This document shows positions 16,792 to 26,259 of a DNA stretch of 63,117 nucleotides, piece by piece; positions within the stretch are counted from its first letter, which is position 1, and each line of letters begins with the position of its first letter. Made by a program: the position numbers and the translations under genes. The DNA comes from Deltaproteobacteria bacterium (GTDB lineage: Bacteria; Desulfobacterota; JAENJC01): contig JAUSKU010000001.1 in assembly GCA_030646755.1 (NCBI GenBank), forward strand, positions 1 to 63,117. Reading direction: 5' to 3'. Below the pieces are notes generated by a model. It did no database searches. It was not told the origin of the DNA and saw only the letters and a program-made list of their open reading frames with translations.

Positions 16792-17079
16792 TTACTTCTT
16801 TTCCTGAACTGGTTCTTCCTTCTTCTGCTTTGGGCTCACAATATCCCCAGTCTTGGGATCGATCTTCACCGTGATCTTCTCACCTGCTTCAGTAGTAAGA
16901 TAGACTTCAAAGAGCCCCCGCTCCTTTTCCTTCTTTCCAACCTTGCTGTTCGGGTATGCCTTCTGGGCTATAGTCACGGCGTCATCCAGGGTTAATGGCT
17001 TCTTCGCCTCCTCAGCAAAAACAGATGCTGAACCAAAGAATGCTGAAATCACTGCAACTGCTAACAACTTTTTAAACAT
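16792..17079 (-). CDS. Periplasmic PepSY-domain protein
   Basis: 95 aa with a signal peptide (cleavage near SVFAEEA) and one PepSY-like domain (LTLDDAVTIAQKAYPNSKV...VYLTTEAGEKITVKIDPKTGDI), ending in a Lys/Glu-rich tail. Located just upstream of the cytochrome b gene and probably co-expressed with it. Shine-Dalgarno AAAGGAGA before the ATG. Confidence 0.85.
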   Translation of the reverse strand: MFKKLLAVAVISAFFGSASVFAEEAKKPLTLDDAVTIAQKAYPNSKVGKKEKERGLFEVYLTTEAGEKITVKIDPKTGDIVSPKQKKEEPVQEKK

Positions 17080-17267
17080 GATTTTCTCCTTTTAGATTTA
17101 GTTTTTGTATAGAATCTTAAGAACTGACAGAAAGACAACTGCTTTTTTACCGGGATTCACCTCCTTTCCTAGGGTTTCTTGTTAAACTTAACAAGTTTGC
17201 CCAACCTGTCAACTCATCTTAAGTCACAGAATATAATAGGTAAGATTAAAGGAGGATTAATTAAAAG

Positions 17268-18284
17268 CTATTTGTGTCCTGCAGCCCTCTTAAGCCTGTC
17301 CGCTATCCCAAGCTTAAGACCTTCTCCGCCATAGGGTTCGGATATAATAAGGTCAACTCCATCCCTGTCAAACGCCCGGAGGAGGTCGAACAGCCTTCCG
17401 GCCACTGTTCCCGGCCTCGAACCGGCATATTTTGTTATACAGCCTTTAACCCGGAAGTCTATGTGAAACGCAAGGATGCCGACCTTTTTCCCATCTTTTA
17501 AGCTCTTTTCAGCCAGTTCCCTGATATCAGACTGAACCGCTTCACTATCACCTTCAACTATAACCATCCTTGCCTTTGGCGCATAGTGCCTGTACTTCAT
17601 CCCAGGAGACTTGGCAGGCTCTTTTTCATGTGATACTGAGAGTCTCTGAACGAGACCAACTACTTTCTCAATCTCTTCCACCGGCAAGCCGCCCGGCCGC
17701 AATAACGTCGGCGGCGATGTAGTCATGTCTATGACTGTGGACTCTATGCCGATCCTTGTCTTACCGCCATCAATAATCACATCTACCTTCCCAGACAGAT
17801 CGGCAGCCACGTCCTTGGCCCTTGTAGGCGATGGCCTCCCTGACAGGTTGGCAGATGGGGCCACCAATGGAACACCAGCCATTTTGATCAGAGAAAGGGC
17901 TATCTTGTTGTCAGGTATCCTTACGGCAACGGTGTCCAGCCCTCCTGTTACTATTTCAGAGACTATCTTTTTCTTCTTCAAGATTAAGGTAAGAGGTCCG
18001 GGCCAAAACTTGTCCATAAGGGCAAGAGCGGCGCTGGAATATCTTTTTGATATGAGTCTCAGGTCTTCAATACTTGAGATATGAACAATAAGCGGATTGT
18101 CAGACGGACGTCCCTTTGCCTTGAACACCTTTCTTATCGCTTCGAGATTCAGGGCATCGGCGCCGAGTCCGTAAACGGTTTCAGTAGGAAATGCAACTGT
18201 CCCACCATTTTTTATTACCTCTGCGGCCTCTTTTATCTTGGATGGTTCAGGGGAAATAGGATTTATTTTGAGGATTTTTGTCAT
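17268..18284 (-). CDS. L-threonylcarbamoyladenylate synthase (Sua5 type)
   Basis: Makes threonylcarbamoyl-AMP for t6A37 tRNA modification. It is 338 aa: YrdC domain (GGTVAFPTETVYGLGADA; KGRPSDNPLIVH; PSANLSGRPSPT) to about residue 205, a linker with SPGMKYRHYAP, then the C-terminal Sua5 domain. The two-domain form separates it from short TsaC. Confidence 0.94.
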   Translation of the reverse strand: MTKILKINPISPEPSKIKEAAEVIKNGGTVAFPTETVYGLGADALNLEAIRKVFKAKGRPSDNPLIVHISSIEDLRLISKRYSSAALALMDKFWPGPLTLILKKKKIVSEIVTGGLDTVAVRIPDNKIALSLIKMAGVPLVAPSANLSGRPSPTRAKDVAADLSGKVDVIIDGGKTRIGIESTVIDMTTSPPTLLRPGGLPVEEIEKVVGLVQRLSVSHEKEPAKSPGMKYRHYAPKARMVIVEGDSEAVQSDIRELAEKSLKDGKKVGILAFHIDFRVKGCITKYAGSRPGTVAGRLFDLLRAFDRDGVDLIISEPYGGEGLKLGIADRLKRAAGHK

Positions 18285-18303
18285 GGAGATTAAATATCAC
18301 GCT

Positions 18304-18453
18304 TCAGACCTTTATTTCAAGCAGGTTATTATGAGCTGCTTGTTTCATCCTTGATTCCAGCAACTCGTACTCGCCAAGGTGAGCCCGCATCAGGCTCTTC
18401 CAAAGCTTGCCGTGGTTCGGCACCGAAAAGTGAAGGAGTTCGTGAACCATCAT
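18304..18453 (-). pseudogene. Remnant of a YgjP-like M48 metallopeptidase
   Basis: 50 codons reading MMVHELLHFSVPNHGKLWKS and onward to RAHLGEYELL. The HELLH zinc motif with PNHGKLW is the C-terminal signature of YgjP-like (DUF45) metallopeptidases, normally about 230 aa. The N-terminal two thirds are absent, so this is a truncated remnant. Such proteins often accompany type I restriction loci, but no hsd genes are visible here. Confidence 0.6.
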
Positions 18454-18654
18454 TTATTCCGTCAGTAAAGTCACACTCGTCTAAATTCCTTTAAAGCCTG
18501 TCTTCAGTTTTTATCAATGCCTGGTCTTCTTTCAATATCCTTGATTTGAGGAATACCCGCCGCATTCCTTTGCAGCTACTCCCATATCTGTCTTTTTTAC
18601 CCTTCTTTAGATAAATATTTCTTTTGTTAATTTCCTATCTCCAGATTGCCACCC
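18454..18654. other. Spacer between the YgjP remnant and the dnaK promoter
   Basis: A/T-rich. A short reading on the minus strand (about 18488-18570) looks protein-like but is too short to identify. Nothing else is seen. Confidence 0.3.
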
Positions 18655-18683
18655 TTGACAAACAGGGTACCCATGATTAATAT
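18655..18683 (+). promoter_or_regulatory. Sigma-70-type promoter of dnaK
   Basis: TTGACA (18655-18660), 17-bp spacer, TAATAT (18678-18683). Expected start near 18690, about 34 nt before the dnaK ATG. No CIRCE-type inverted repeat is seen around it. Confidence 0.8.
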
Positions 18684-18723
18684 CCATTTGTAGGTAAAAT
18701 TCTAATTCTGGAGGTAGCATTAA

Positions 18724-20625
18724 ATGGGCAGTAAGATTATTGGTATCGACCTCGGCACAACCAACTCCGTGGTTGCTGTAATGGAGGGTGGAGAGGCGAA
18801 GGTTATTGTGAACCAGGAGGGGAACAGGCTTACCCCTTCCGTGGTGGCTTTTACTAAGGATGGTCAGATACTTGTCGGGCAGGTGGCAAAGAGGCAGGCG
18901 ATTGTGAACCCTGAGAACACGGTCTTTTCCATAAAGAGATTTATGGGACGGCGCTTTGACGAGGTGAACGAGGAGATGAAGATGGTCCCCTACAAGGTCC
19001 TGGCCGACGACCAGGGAAGGGCCGTTGTAGATATAATGGGAAAACATTACACTGCCCCTGAGATTTCCGCCATGATCCTCCGGAAACTCAAGGAGGCAGC
19101 AGAGGCATACCTTGGGGAGACTGTCACTGATGCGGTTATAACCACCCCTGCATATTTCAATGACGCCCAGAGGCAGGCGACAAAAGATGCAGGAGTCATC
19201 GCTGGGCTGAATGTGAGGAGGATCATCAACGAGCCAACAGCCTCGGCCCTTGCTTACGGTGAAGACAAAAAGAAAGAAGGGACTATTGCGGTATACGACT
19301 TCGGAGGAGGGACATTTGATATATCCATCCTTGATATAGGCGAAGGGGTCTTTGAGGTCAAATCGACCAACGGCGACACCCACCTTGGCGGAGACAACAT
19401 AGACCAGAGGATCGTGGACTGGCTTGTGTCTGAGTTTAAAAAGGACCAGGGGATAGACCTTTCCAAGGACAGGATGGCCCTCCAGAGACTGAAAGAGTCG
19501 GCTGAGAAGGCAAAGATAGAGCTTTCTTCCACAACAGAGACGGAGATATCTCTTCCGTTTATCACTGCCGATGCAACAGGTCCAAAGCATCTTAGCTACA
19601 GGCTTTCAAGAGGTAAGTTCGAGCAGATGGTGGAAGATATACTGAACAGGAGTATTGAGCCATGCAAGAAGGCAATGGCAGATGCAAAGCTCTCCCCGGA
19701 CAAGATAAATGAGGCCTTGCTGGTGGGTGGTTCTACCAGGATCCCAAGGGTACAGGATATTGTAAAGACCGTGTTCCAGAAAGAGCCCAACAGGAGCGTC
19801 AACCCTGATGAGGCAGTTGCAGTCGGCGCCGCTATTCAGGCTGGAATACTTGGGGGTGAGGCCAGTGTGAAGGATATGGTACTATTAGATGTGACCCCTC
19901 TTTCACTTGGCATCGAGACCCTTGGCGGCATCATGACAAGACTTATAGAGAGGAACACCACCATACCTACCAGGAAGAGCGAGACCTTTACGACTGCCGC
20001 CGATAATCAGACATCTGTGGAGGTCCATGTACTTCAGGGCGAGAGGGAGATGGCCAGGGACAACAGGACCCTCGGGAAGTTCCACCTTATGGGCATGCCT
20101 CCTGCGCCAAGAGGGGTTCCGCAGATAGAGGTTGCCTTTAACATAGATTCCAACGGGATACTGCATGTTACTGCCAAGGACATGGGGACAGGGAAGGAGC
20201 AGAAGATAGTTATCACTGCATCCAGCGGCCTGAATAAGGAAGAGGTAGAAAAGATGGTGAAGGACGCCCAGGCCCATGCAGAGGAGGACAGGAAGAGGAA
20301 GGAGGAGGTAGAGATAAGGAACCAGGCCGACTCCCTTGTATACAGCACAGAGAAACTCCTGACCGAGAACAGGGCAAAACTTCCAGAAGAGGATGCAAAG
20401 AACCTTGAGACAGCAATAGAGGAGGCCAAGAAGTCGATAGAAACCAATGACGCCGTGAAGATCAAGGACAGCATGGACAAACTGACAAAGGCATCCCATA
20501 AGCTCGCAGAGGTAATATATCAGCAGCAGCCAAAGGCAGAGCCGCATACTGAAGAGCCTAAGGAGGAAAAGAAGGCCCAGGAGGACGAGGTAATAGACGC
20601 AGAGTTTAAAGAGGAAAAGAAGTAA
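18724..20625 (+). CDS. dnaK: Chaperone DnaK (Hsp70)
   Basis: 633 aa, full length. Nucleotide-binding domain starts [11 protein letters not shown] (residues 5-15), with [25 protein letters not shown] and the [12 protein letters not shown] signature. The substrate domain begins near 390 ([16 protein letters not shown]), and the tail is acidic. grpE and dnaJ are not adjacent. Shine-Dalgarno GGAGGTAG upstream. An hsp20 gene follows. Confidence 0.98.
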   Translation: MGSKIIGIDLGTTNSVVAVMEGGEAKVIVNQEGNRLTPSVVAFTKDGQILVGQVAKRQAIVNPENTVFSIKRFMGRRFDEVNEEMKMVPYKVLADDQGRAVVDIMGKHYTAPEISAMILRKLKEAAEAYLGETVTDAVITTPAYFNDAQRQATKDAGVIAGLNVRRIINEPTASALAYGEDKKKEGTIAVYDFGGGTFDISILDIGEGVFEVKSTNGDTHLGGDNIDQRIVDWLVSEFKKDQGIDLSKDRMALQRLKESAEKAKIELSSTTETEISLPFITADATGPKHLSYRLSRGKFEQMVEDILNRSIEPCKKAMADAKLSPDKINEALLVGGSTRIPRVQDIVKTVFQKEPNRSVNPDEAVAVGAAIQAGILGGEASVKDMVLLDVTPLSLGIETLGGIMTRLIERNTTIPTRKSETFTTAADNQTSVEVHVLQGEREMARDNRTLGKFHLMGMPPAPRGVPQIEVAFNIDSNGILHVTAKDMGTGKEQKIVITASSGLNKEEVEKMVKDAQAHAEEDRKRKEEVEIRNQADSLVYSTEKLLTENRAKLPEEDAKNLETAIEEAKKSIETNDAVKIKDSMDKLTKASHKLAEVIYQQQPKAEPHTEEPKEEKKAQEDEVIDAEFKEEKK

Positions 20626-20627
20626 AT

Positions 20628-20688
20628 TGTAGGGGCAATCCCTTGTGGTTGCCCAATTCAGGGCGGGTGCAAGACCCGCCCCTACAAA
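20628..20688. repeat. Family D repeat (double hairpin)
   Basis: GTAGGGGCAATCCCTTGTGGTTGCCC (20629-20654) is followed by GGGCGGGT...ACCCGCCCCTAC: two hairpins bounded by GTAGGGGC and its complement. Copies occur in the porin signal peptide, at 51327-51351 and in the terminal transposase gene. It separates dnaK from hsp20. Confidence 0.7.
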
Positions 20689-20710
20689 ACAGGAAAAGGA
20701 GGTGAGCAAT

Positions 20711-21160
20711 ATGGCACTTGTAAGATGGGACCCGTTCAGGGACATCATCACCCTCAGGGAAAGAATGGACAGGATGTTTGAAGACAGTCTATCCAGGTTC
20801 AGAATACCGGAGGAAGCGACTATGCCGACCTTCTGGTCGCCGTCAGTAGATATATATGAGACTGACGAGAATATTGTCCTTAAGGCCGAGTTGCCGGGGG
20901 TTGACAAGAAAGAGGTCTCTGTTGAGGTCAAGGACAACACACTGATCCTGAAAGGCGAGAGAAAGAGGGAGAAGGAGGTAAAGGAGGAAAACTACCACAG
21001 GGTAGAACGCTCCTTCGGAACCTTCATGCGCTCCTTCAGTCTCCCTGTTACCGTTAAGCAGGACCAGGTAAAGGCCAAGTTCAAGGACGGCGTCCTTGAA
21101 GTGACCCTGCCGAAGGCGGAAGAGGCGAAGCATAAACAGGTAAAGGTAGAGGTAGAGTAA
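20711..21160 (+). CDS. Small heat shock protein Hsp20
   Basis: 149 aa from ATG 20711 behind the strong AAGGAGGTGA. The alpha-crystallin domain spans about residues 40-135 (PSVDIYETDENIVLKAELPGV; GVLEVTLPKAEE) and the tail ends KQVKVEVE. The frame stays open 22 codons upstream, but that part is the family D repeat. ATP-independent holdase, functionally linked to DnaK. The last codons (21137-21157) repeat the AGGTAAAGGTAGAGGTAGAG pattern of the hairpin that follows. Confidence 0.95.
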   Translation: MALVRWDPFRDIITLRERMDRMFEDSLSRFRIPEEATMPTFWSPSVDIYETDENIVLKAELPGVDKKEVSVEVKDNTLILKGERKREKEVKEENYHRVERSFGTFMRSFSLPVTVKQDQVKAKFKDGVLEVTLPKAEEAKHKQVKVEVE

Positions 21161-21173
21161 GCAACAAAAAGAG

Positions 21174-21223
21174 CAGGTAGAGGTGGAGGTAGGGAGTTTT
21201 TTATTTACCTTTACCTTTACCTG
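21174..21223. terminator. Family G purine/pyrimidine hairpin after hsp20
   Basis: CAGGTAGAGGTGGAGGTA pairs with TACCTTTACCTTTACCTG around a T-rich loop. The 3' arm could pair instead with 21137-21157 in the end of hsp20. A related hairpin follows spoVG (26061-26119), with a partial copy after prs (27197-27232). Confidence 0.55.
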
Positions 21224-21255
21224 ATTTTAAACCCCTCCCGTGTTATAATCCATTC

Positions 21256-23259
21256 ATGTCCAGATTTAATCTCTCCACTGATTTCAAACCCGCAGGTGAT
21301 CAGCCCCAGGCCATAGAAAAGCTTTCCAAAGGGATAGAGAGTGGTCATAAGCACCAGGTTCTGCTTGGTGTGACCGGCTCCGGGAAAACCTTTACCATGG
21401 CCAATGTCATTTCCAGGGTGGAGAAGCCGACCCTCGTAATAGCCCCCAACAAGACCCTGGCTGCCCAGCTTTACAGCGAATTTAAGCAACTATTCCCCGA
21501 AAATGCAGTGGAATATTTTGTCTCTTACTACGACTATTATCAGCCTGAGGCATACCTTCCTGCATCCGGGACATTCATAGAAAAGGACGCACAAATAAAT
21601 GACGAGATAGACAAGATGAGGCACTCTGCCACATACTCCCTCTTGGAGCGGAACGACGTGATAATCGTCGCCTCTGTCTCCTGCATTTACGGTCTGGGCT
21701 CTCCTGAGGCATACCACGGGATGCTTTTGCAGCTTACTACAGGGCAGGAAGTAAACAGAGACGTCATATTAAAGAAGCTGGTGGAGATCCAGTACCAGAG
21801 GAACGACATAGACTTCTACCGCGGGACCTTCCGTGTCAGGGGGGATGTCATAGAGGTCTTCCCAGCTTATGAGGAGGAAAGGGCCATAAGGATCGAGCTT
21901 TTTGGAGACAATGTAGATGCCTTGTCTATCATCGACCCACTGCGGGGGAAGGTCTTGCAGAAGCTGGAGAAGGTCGCCATATACCCTGCCAGTCATTATG
22001 TCACGCCAAAAGAGCAGCTCAAAAGGGCCATAGAGGCTATAAAAGAGGAGATGCATGAGAGGGTCAGGGAGTTCAAGTCACAGAACAAGCTGATAGAGGC
22101 CCAGAGGATCGCTGAGAGGACCCTCTTTGACATAGAGATGATGGAGGAGATGGGGTATTGCAATGGGATTGAGAACTACTCCAGGCTCCTCTCAGGTAGA
22201 AATGCAGGCGACCCGCCCCCTACCTTGATTGATTACTTCCCTAAGGACTCCCTTTTCATTATAGACGAAAGCCATATCACCGTCCCCCAACTTATAGGGA
22301 TGTACAGGGGGGACAGGTCGAGGAAGGAGAACCTGGTGGGGTACGGATTCAGGCTCCCGTCCGCCCTTGACAACAGGCCCTTGAGGTTTGAGGAGTTCGA
22401 GGAGCTTGTCCCTCAGATAGTTTACGTTTCCGCAACTCCTGCAGCTTACGAGATGGAAAAGGCAGAAGGAAGGGTTGCGGAGCAGGTCATAAGGCCCACA
22501 GGGCTCATAGACCCTGAGATAGAGGTGAAGCCTGCAAAGAACCAGGTTGACGATGTCATAGGGGAGATAAGGGAGAGGATAAAGGCCGGTGACAGGGTCC
22601 TGGTTACCACCCTTACAAAAAGGATGGCAGAGGACCTGACAGAATACCTTGCAGATATCGGGATAAAGGTCAGATACCTCCATTCCGACGTGGACACTCT
22701 TGAGAGGGTGGAGATTATAAGAGACCTGAGGCTCGGCAAGTTCGATGTCCTTGTGGGGATAAACCTGTTGCGGGAGGGGCTTGATCTGCCCGAGGTGTCC
22801 CTGGTAGCCATCCTGGATGCTGACAAGGAAGGGTTCCTCCGGTCAGAACGCTCCTTGATCCAGACCTGCGGAAGGGCTGCAAGAAATGTAAACGGCAAGG
22901 TCATTATGTACGGTGACGTCGTAACCATGTCGATGAAGAAGGCGATCGATGAGACTACCAGAAGAAGGAAGATTCAGGAGGAATACAACAACAAACACGG
23001 GATAACCCCCCAGACAATAAAGAAGTCGATATCCGACATCCTATCATCTGTCTACGAGGCCGATTATTTCACAGTCCCGACGGTAATGGAAAAAGGGAAG
23101 GAGTATATCCCATCCTCTGAAATGCCTAAGCTCATAGCCAAGATGGAAAAGGAGATGAAGGAGGCAGCCAAGAAGATGGAGTTTGAACGGGCAGCAGAGA
23201 TAAGGGACAGGATAAAGAAGCTGAAGGATATGGACCTGGTGGTGGGGGGAAAGGGATAG
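21256..23259 (+). CDS. uvrB: UvrABC excision nuclease subunit B
   Basis: Damage-verifying helicase of nucleotide excision repair, 667 aa. Walker A GVTGSGKT (38-45), the beta-hairpin [12 protein letters not shown], helicase motifs ([22 protein letters not shown]) and the C-terminal UVR motif ([21 protein letters not shown]). No Shine-Dalgarno is seen. A TATAAT at 21244-21249 would put the start of transcription at the ATG itself, so the mRNA may be leaderless; the matching -35 is weak. Confidence 0.98.
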   Translation: MSRFNLSTDFKPAGDQPQAIEKLSKGIESGHKHQVLLGVTGSGKTFTMANVISRVEKPTLVIAPNKTLAAQLYSEFKQLFPENAVEYFVSYYDYYQPEAYLPASGTFIEKDAQINDEIDKMRHSATYSLLERNDVIIVASVSCIYGLGSPEAYHGMLLQLTTGQEVNRDVILKKLVEIQYQRNDIDFYRGTFRVRGDVIEVFPAYEEERAIRIELFGDNVDALSIIDPLRGKVLQKLEKVAIYPASHYVTPKEQLKRAIEAIKEEMHERVREFKSQNKLIEAQRIAERTLFDIEMMEEMGYCNGIENYSRLLSGRNAGDPPPTLIDYFPKDSLFIIDESHITVPQLIGMYRGDRSRKENLVGYGFRLPSALDNRPLRFEEFEELVPQIVYVSATPAAYEMEKAEGRVAEQVIRPTGLIDPEIEVKPAKNQVDDVIGEIRERIKAGDRVLVTTLTKRMAEDLTEYLADIGIKVRYLHSDVDTLERVEIIRDLRLGKFDVLVGINLLREGLDLPEVSLVAILDADKEGFLRSERSLIQTCGRAARNVNGKVIMYGDVVTMSMKKAIDETTRRRKIQEEYNNKHGITPQTIKKSISDILSSVYEADYFTVPTVMEKGKEYIPSSEMPKLIAKMEKEMKEAAKKMEFERAAEIRDRIKKLKDMDLVVGGKG

Positions 23260-23308
23260 ACAGCCATGCATATCGGCGGATTGTTGAATCTGACCTGCTC
23301 TTTTTTCC

Positions 23309-23337
23309 TTGACACAAATCATCACAATTGCTAATAT
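23309..23337 (+). promoter_or_regulatory. Promoter of tRNA-Lys
   Basis: TTGACA (23309-23314), 17-bp spacer, TAATAT (23332-23337): the same pattern as the dnaK promoter. The start near 23344 lies 7 nt before the tRNA. Confidence 0.75.
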
Positions 23338-23350
23338 TCTTTTTTTAAAA

Positions 23351-23426
23351 GAGCCGCTAGCTCAGTTGGTAGAGCACCTGACTTTTAATCAGGTGGTCCT
23401 GGGTTCGATCCCCGGGCGGCTCACCA
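23351..23426 (+). tRNA. tRNA-Lys (TTT)
   Basis: Complete cloverleaf with acceptor GAGCCGC/GCGGCTC, D-loop with AGTTGGT, anticodon stem CCTGA/TCAGG with loop CTTTTAA (anticodon TTT at 23384-23386), T-arm GGTTCGATCC and an encoded CCA end. Confidence 0.98.
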
Positions 23427-23485
23427 AATATCGACCTTGACGACATCGAGCCTATAGGATAATTTTTTATTATACCCCTTTATCT

Positions 23486-24202
23486 ATGAGCAAGATAATC
23501 AAAGCAATCCTACTTTCCCTCTGCCTGATCAACCTCTCGTATTCCGAGGAGACGCCGGCCCCACAGCCGGCTGTTACCCTTAAAAGGATGACCCTTGAAG
23601 ATGCTGTAGAGCTCGCCGTGGCCAATTCCGTTGAGATAAGGAAGGCGGCGGTTTCCATAAGGGATTATGAAACGAAGCTATCTGAAGAAACTGTATGGAA
23701 CTGGCTCCAGCCAAATCTTTCACTGAAAGGAGGCTTCGACACAGAGACCTTTGAGCCGAGAGTCGGCCTGGGAATCGGAATAGACCTGAGGGACGTGATG
23801 GGAAGAGGGAAAAAAAGGAGAAGGACCCTGAATTACAGCGTAGAAGAGGGAAGAAAAAGCCTCGATTCCCTTAAGGCCGCCATAAGAATCAAAGTGACAG
23901 CCGGTTATAAAGAATATAATCTATCAAAGAAAAAGTTGAAGGGAATACAAGAAACTCTGAAGACTGATGAGGCCCTTCTCAAGGCAGCTGAAGACACCGG
24001 CTCCAACTTGGAAAGATTGCTTACCCGTTCCATGGTCAACCAGGACAGGCTGGCCCTCATCACAGCGCAACTGGAGCTTAGCAGGGTTGAAACAAGTCTC
24101 AGGGAACTTCTCGGACTAACACCTGTCACTACGCAAGAGGATATTGACAACATCCAGATGGATTTCAGGGAAATTCTTGAGAATAGCCCTTCGGGGAAAT
24201 GA
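23486..24202 (+). CDS. Short TolC-family outer-membrane factor-like protein
   Basis: 238 aa with a signal peptide (cleavage near LSYSEE). A conserved TolC-type start follows (KRMTLEDAVELAVANSVEIRKA) with long coiled-coil helices and a VETSLRELLGLTP end. It has only one of the two repeats of typical TolC (about 420-480 aa), so it is a half-length relative. There is no pump gene beside it. The 3' end overlaps the convergent glycosyltransferase-like gene by 38 bp. Confidence 0.72.
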   Translation: MSKIIKAILLSLCLINLSYSEETPAPQPAVTLKRMTLEDAVELAVANSVEIRKAAVSIRDYETKLSEETVWNWLQPNLSLKGGFDTETFEPRVGLGIGIDLRDVMGRGKKRRRTLNYSVEEGRKSLDSLKAAIRIKVTAGYKEYNLSKKKLKGIQETLKTDEALLKAAEDTGSNLERLLTRSMVNQDRLALITAQLELSRVETSLRELLGLTPVTTQEDIDNIQMDFREILENSPSGK

Positions 24203-24815
24203 GATTGATATTAGATGCTCGAAACCTCTGTAGGTCCTCCCAAGTATCTATATCATACCATTCCTCAAGCACAGAAAAGGTTATGCCATACTTTCCCGCC
24301 TTTTCCAATGTCATTTCAAATACCTGGTTACTGCCCCACGGGATACCGTTAAAAACAGGCAGTTCCCTTCTCCCGCCTATAAGGTAATACCCGCCATCCC
24401 TCGCAGGTCCCACTGCCATATCCGTGGAGTCGAGCATCTCAAACCCTGCCTTAATATATTCAGGAGGCAGGTCAGGTGAATCGCTTCCTATTATAACAAC
24501 CTTTTTATACCCCATCTCCAGTCCGCGCTTTATGGCATTACTCATCCTCTCTCCGAGATCGTCTCCATTCTGGGGCATCAGCCTGATATCAAAATCCTCG
24601 GATAGCTTCTGGAAAAAAGGGTTTTCAACTCCCGGATGACAGGCAAGGAATATGGCAGCCCCGTCGACCCTTTTGGCAAGTATTATGGTATCTTTTATAA
24701 AAGACGCATGGATGCTTGCACACTCTTCAGGAGAAAGATGTGGCTGTAGCCTGGTCTTCACCTCCCCTGGAACTGGGGCCTTTGCAAAGATTATTAAAGC
24801 ATTGATATCCGCCAT
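24165..24815 (-). CDS. TIGR04282/DUF2064 glycosyltransferase-like protein
   Basis: 216 aa, GT-A-like nucleotidyl/glycosyltransferase fold: ALIIFAKAPVPGEVKTRLQP start motif, VVIIGSDSPDLPP (metal site), AVGPARDGGYYLIG and EEWYDIDTWEDL near the end. Relatives are annotated in arsenosugar biosynthesis, but no arsenic genes occur here, so the substrate is open. Convergent overlap with the TolC-like gene. Confidence 0.85.
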   Translation of the reverse strand: MADINALIIFAKAPVPGEVKTRLQPHLSPEECASIHASFIKDTIILAKRVDGAAIFLACHPGVENPFFQKLSEDFDIRLMPQNGDDLGERMSNAIKRGLEMGYKKVVIIGSDSPDLPPEYIKAGFEMLDSTDMAVGPARDGGYYLIGGRRELPVFNGIPWGSNQVFEMTLEKAGKYGITFSVLEEWYDIDTWEDLQRFRASNINLISPKGYSQEFP

Positions 24816-24907
24816 GATGCCAGTCTACATGAAAAGGGGCCGAGGGGCAAACCATCTTCTTTTTAGGCTTGACCTTGGCAACCTTTTTTGAGAGTATCCT
24901 TGGATAT

Positions 24908-25765
24908 ATGAACAAAAGTACACTTAAGCTCTTATCCCCGGCCAAGGTCAACCTGACGCTTGATGTCCTTGGAAAGAGAGAAGACGGCTACCATGAAATT
25001 GAAAGTATAATGACCAGGGTAAGCCTTTATGATGAAGTATTCCTCTCCATCGAAGATGGGGAAGGCCTGGAGGTAAACTGTACCGGCCAGGCTCCTTCAG
25101 GGGAGAAGAATATCGCCTATAAGGCAGCCACGGCAATCATGGGCAGGTCTTCCAGCAAAGTCAGGGTGCGTATCGAGATAAAAAAGAATATACCCGTGGC
25201 TGCCGGACTTGGTGGAGGAAGCAGCAATGCAGCAACAGTCCTGTTAGGGCTTAACAGGATGCTCGATATCGGACTTTCTAAAAACGAACTAATGGAGATA
25301 GGCGCAAGGCTGGGGGCTGACGTCCCGTTCTTTATATCTGAAATGCCTGCCATAGCAAGAGGTATAGGGGAAAGACTTGAGGAGATCAACCTCCCCAAGC
25401 TCTGGTTCGTTTTGGTAAACCCCAATATCCCTGTATCCACTGCAGATGTTTACAGGGGGTTGAACATAAAATTTGGGTTGACAAAAGAAGGTTTTGGTAT
25501 TAATATGCCAAATTTCAACAATGGGGTTAGAGGCGTCAGCCGCATACTGCACAACGACCTGGAGGGCGTGGCTCTCCGGATGCATCCTGAGATAGGATTT
25601 GTGAAGGACACAGTGCGCGCAGCCGGGGCCATTGGAACGCTTATGTCGGGTAGCGGGGCAACCGTCTTCGGGCTTTTTGAAAGCCGTGAAGAGGCTCATG
25701 CTGCCTTTGCTTCATTATCGAACAGACCAGAGGGCTGGCGTATTTTTGTCGCAGAAAACATATAA
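24908..25765 (+). CDS. ispE: 4-diphosphocytidyl-2-C-methyl-D-erythritol kinase
   Basis: GHMP kinase of the MEP isoprenoid pathway, 285 aa from ATG 24908 (LKLLSPAKVNLTLDVLGKR). ATP loop PVAAGLGGGSSNAA near residue 97 and the C-terminal LMSGSGATVFGLF motif. An upstream in-frame start adds 13 residues with no family match. First gene of a run matching the conserved ispE-spoVG-prs-ctc-pth order. Confidence 0.96.
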   Translation: MNKSTLKLLSPAKVNLTLDVLGKREDGYHEIESIMTRVSLYDEVFLSIEDGEGLEVNCTGQAPSGEKNIAYKAATAIMGRSSSKVRVRIEIKKNIPVAAGLGGGSSNAATVLLGLNRMLDIGLSKNELMEIGARLGADVPFFISEMPAIARGIGERLEEINLPKLWFVLVNPNIPVSTADVYRGLNIKFGLTKEGFGINMPNFNNGVRGVSRILHNDLEGVALRMHPEIGFVKDTVRAAGAIGTLMSGSGATVFGLFESREEAHAAFASLSNRPEGWRIFVAENI

Positions 25766-25786
25766 CGTCATCTAAGGAGGAGACAG

Positions 25787-26056
25787 ATGGAAGTAACTGA
25801 GGTAAAGGTATTTCCCGTAAATGAGGAGAAACTGAAGGCTTACGCAACTATCACCTTCGACAACTGTTTCGTAGTCAGAGACCTTAAGATAATAAGCGGC
25901 GAGACCAGCCTTTTTGTGGCAATGCCGAGCAAGAAGAAAAAAGATGGAACCTTTAAGGATATAGCTCACCCATTGAACAACGAAACCAGGTCAATGATAG
26001 AGAAGGCAATTATAGCTGAATATAACAAAGAGATAGCAAAGGGATCGCAGCCGTAA
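25787..26056 (+). CDS. spoVG: SpoVG family regulator
   Basis: 89 aa: EVTEVKVFPVNEEKLKAYATITFDN start, described as residues 3-27, then FVVRDLKIISG and the KKKKDGTFKDIAHPLN motif. A site-specific DNA/RNA-binding protein in Firmicutes and spirochaetes. Good Shine-Dalgarno (AAGGAGGAG), 21 nt after ispE. Its C-terminus is short, lacking most of the variable tail. Confidence 0.96.
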   Translation: MEVTEVKVFPVNEEKLKAYATITFDNCFVVRDLKIISGETSLFVAMPSKKKKDGTFKDIAHPLNNETRSMIEKAIIAEYNKEIAKGSQP

Positions 26057-26060
26057 AAAG

Positions 26061-26119
26061 GCAGGTAAAGGTAACGGTAGAGGTAGAGAAAATCTTTACC
26101 TTCACCTTTACCTGTTTTT
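26061..26119. terminator. Family G hairpin between spoVG and tRNA-Gln
   Basis: GCAGGTAAAGGTAACGGTAG pairs with CTTTACCTTCACCTTTACCTG, then a T run. Same composition as the hairpin after hsp20. It may end the ispE-spoVG transcript. Confidence 0.6.
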
Positions 26120-26132
26120 CTACTGCCTTTTT

Positions 26133-26207
26133 TGGGGCGTCGTCAAGCGGTAAGACACAGGTTTTTGATACCTGCATTCGGAGGTTCGAATCCTCCCGCC
26201 CCAGCCA
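26133..26207 (+). tRNA. tRNA-Gln (TTG)
   Basis: Acceptor TGGGGCG/CGCCCCA, anticodon stem CAGGT/ACCTG with loop TTTTGAT (anticodon TTG at 26165-26167), T-arm GGAGGTTCGAATCCTCC, then GCCA giving an encoded CCA. The U1-A72 weak first pair is typical of bacterial tRNA-Gln. Confidence 0.97.
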
Positions 26208-26259
26208 GAAAGCCCGTGAATCGTGAGTCATAAACCGTAAGCAGCGAATGAAGGGAAGA

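Noticed and set aside
18655..18683. Heat-shock (sigma-32) promoter for dnaK
   Set aside because: A CCCAT-like block is present, but its distance from the -35 is too short; the sigma-70 reading fits exactly.
20645..20710. Longer Hsp20 start
   Set aside because: The extra 22 codons are the family D repeat, and the strong Shine-Dalgarno serves the ATG at 20711.
19903..20940. 345-codon antisense frame in dnaK
   Set aside because: Leucine/serine-rich shadow of a conserved gene; spans the dnaK-hsp20 junction with no start signal.
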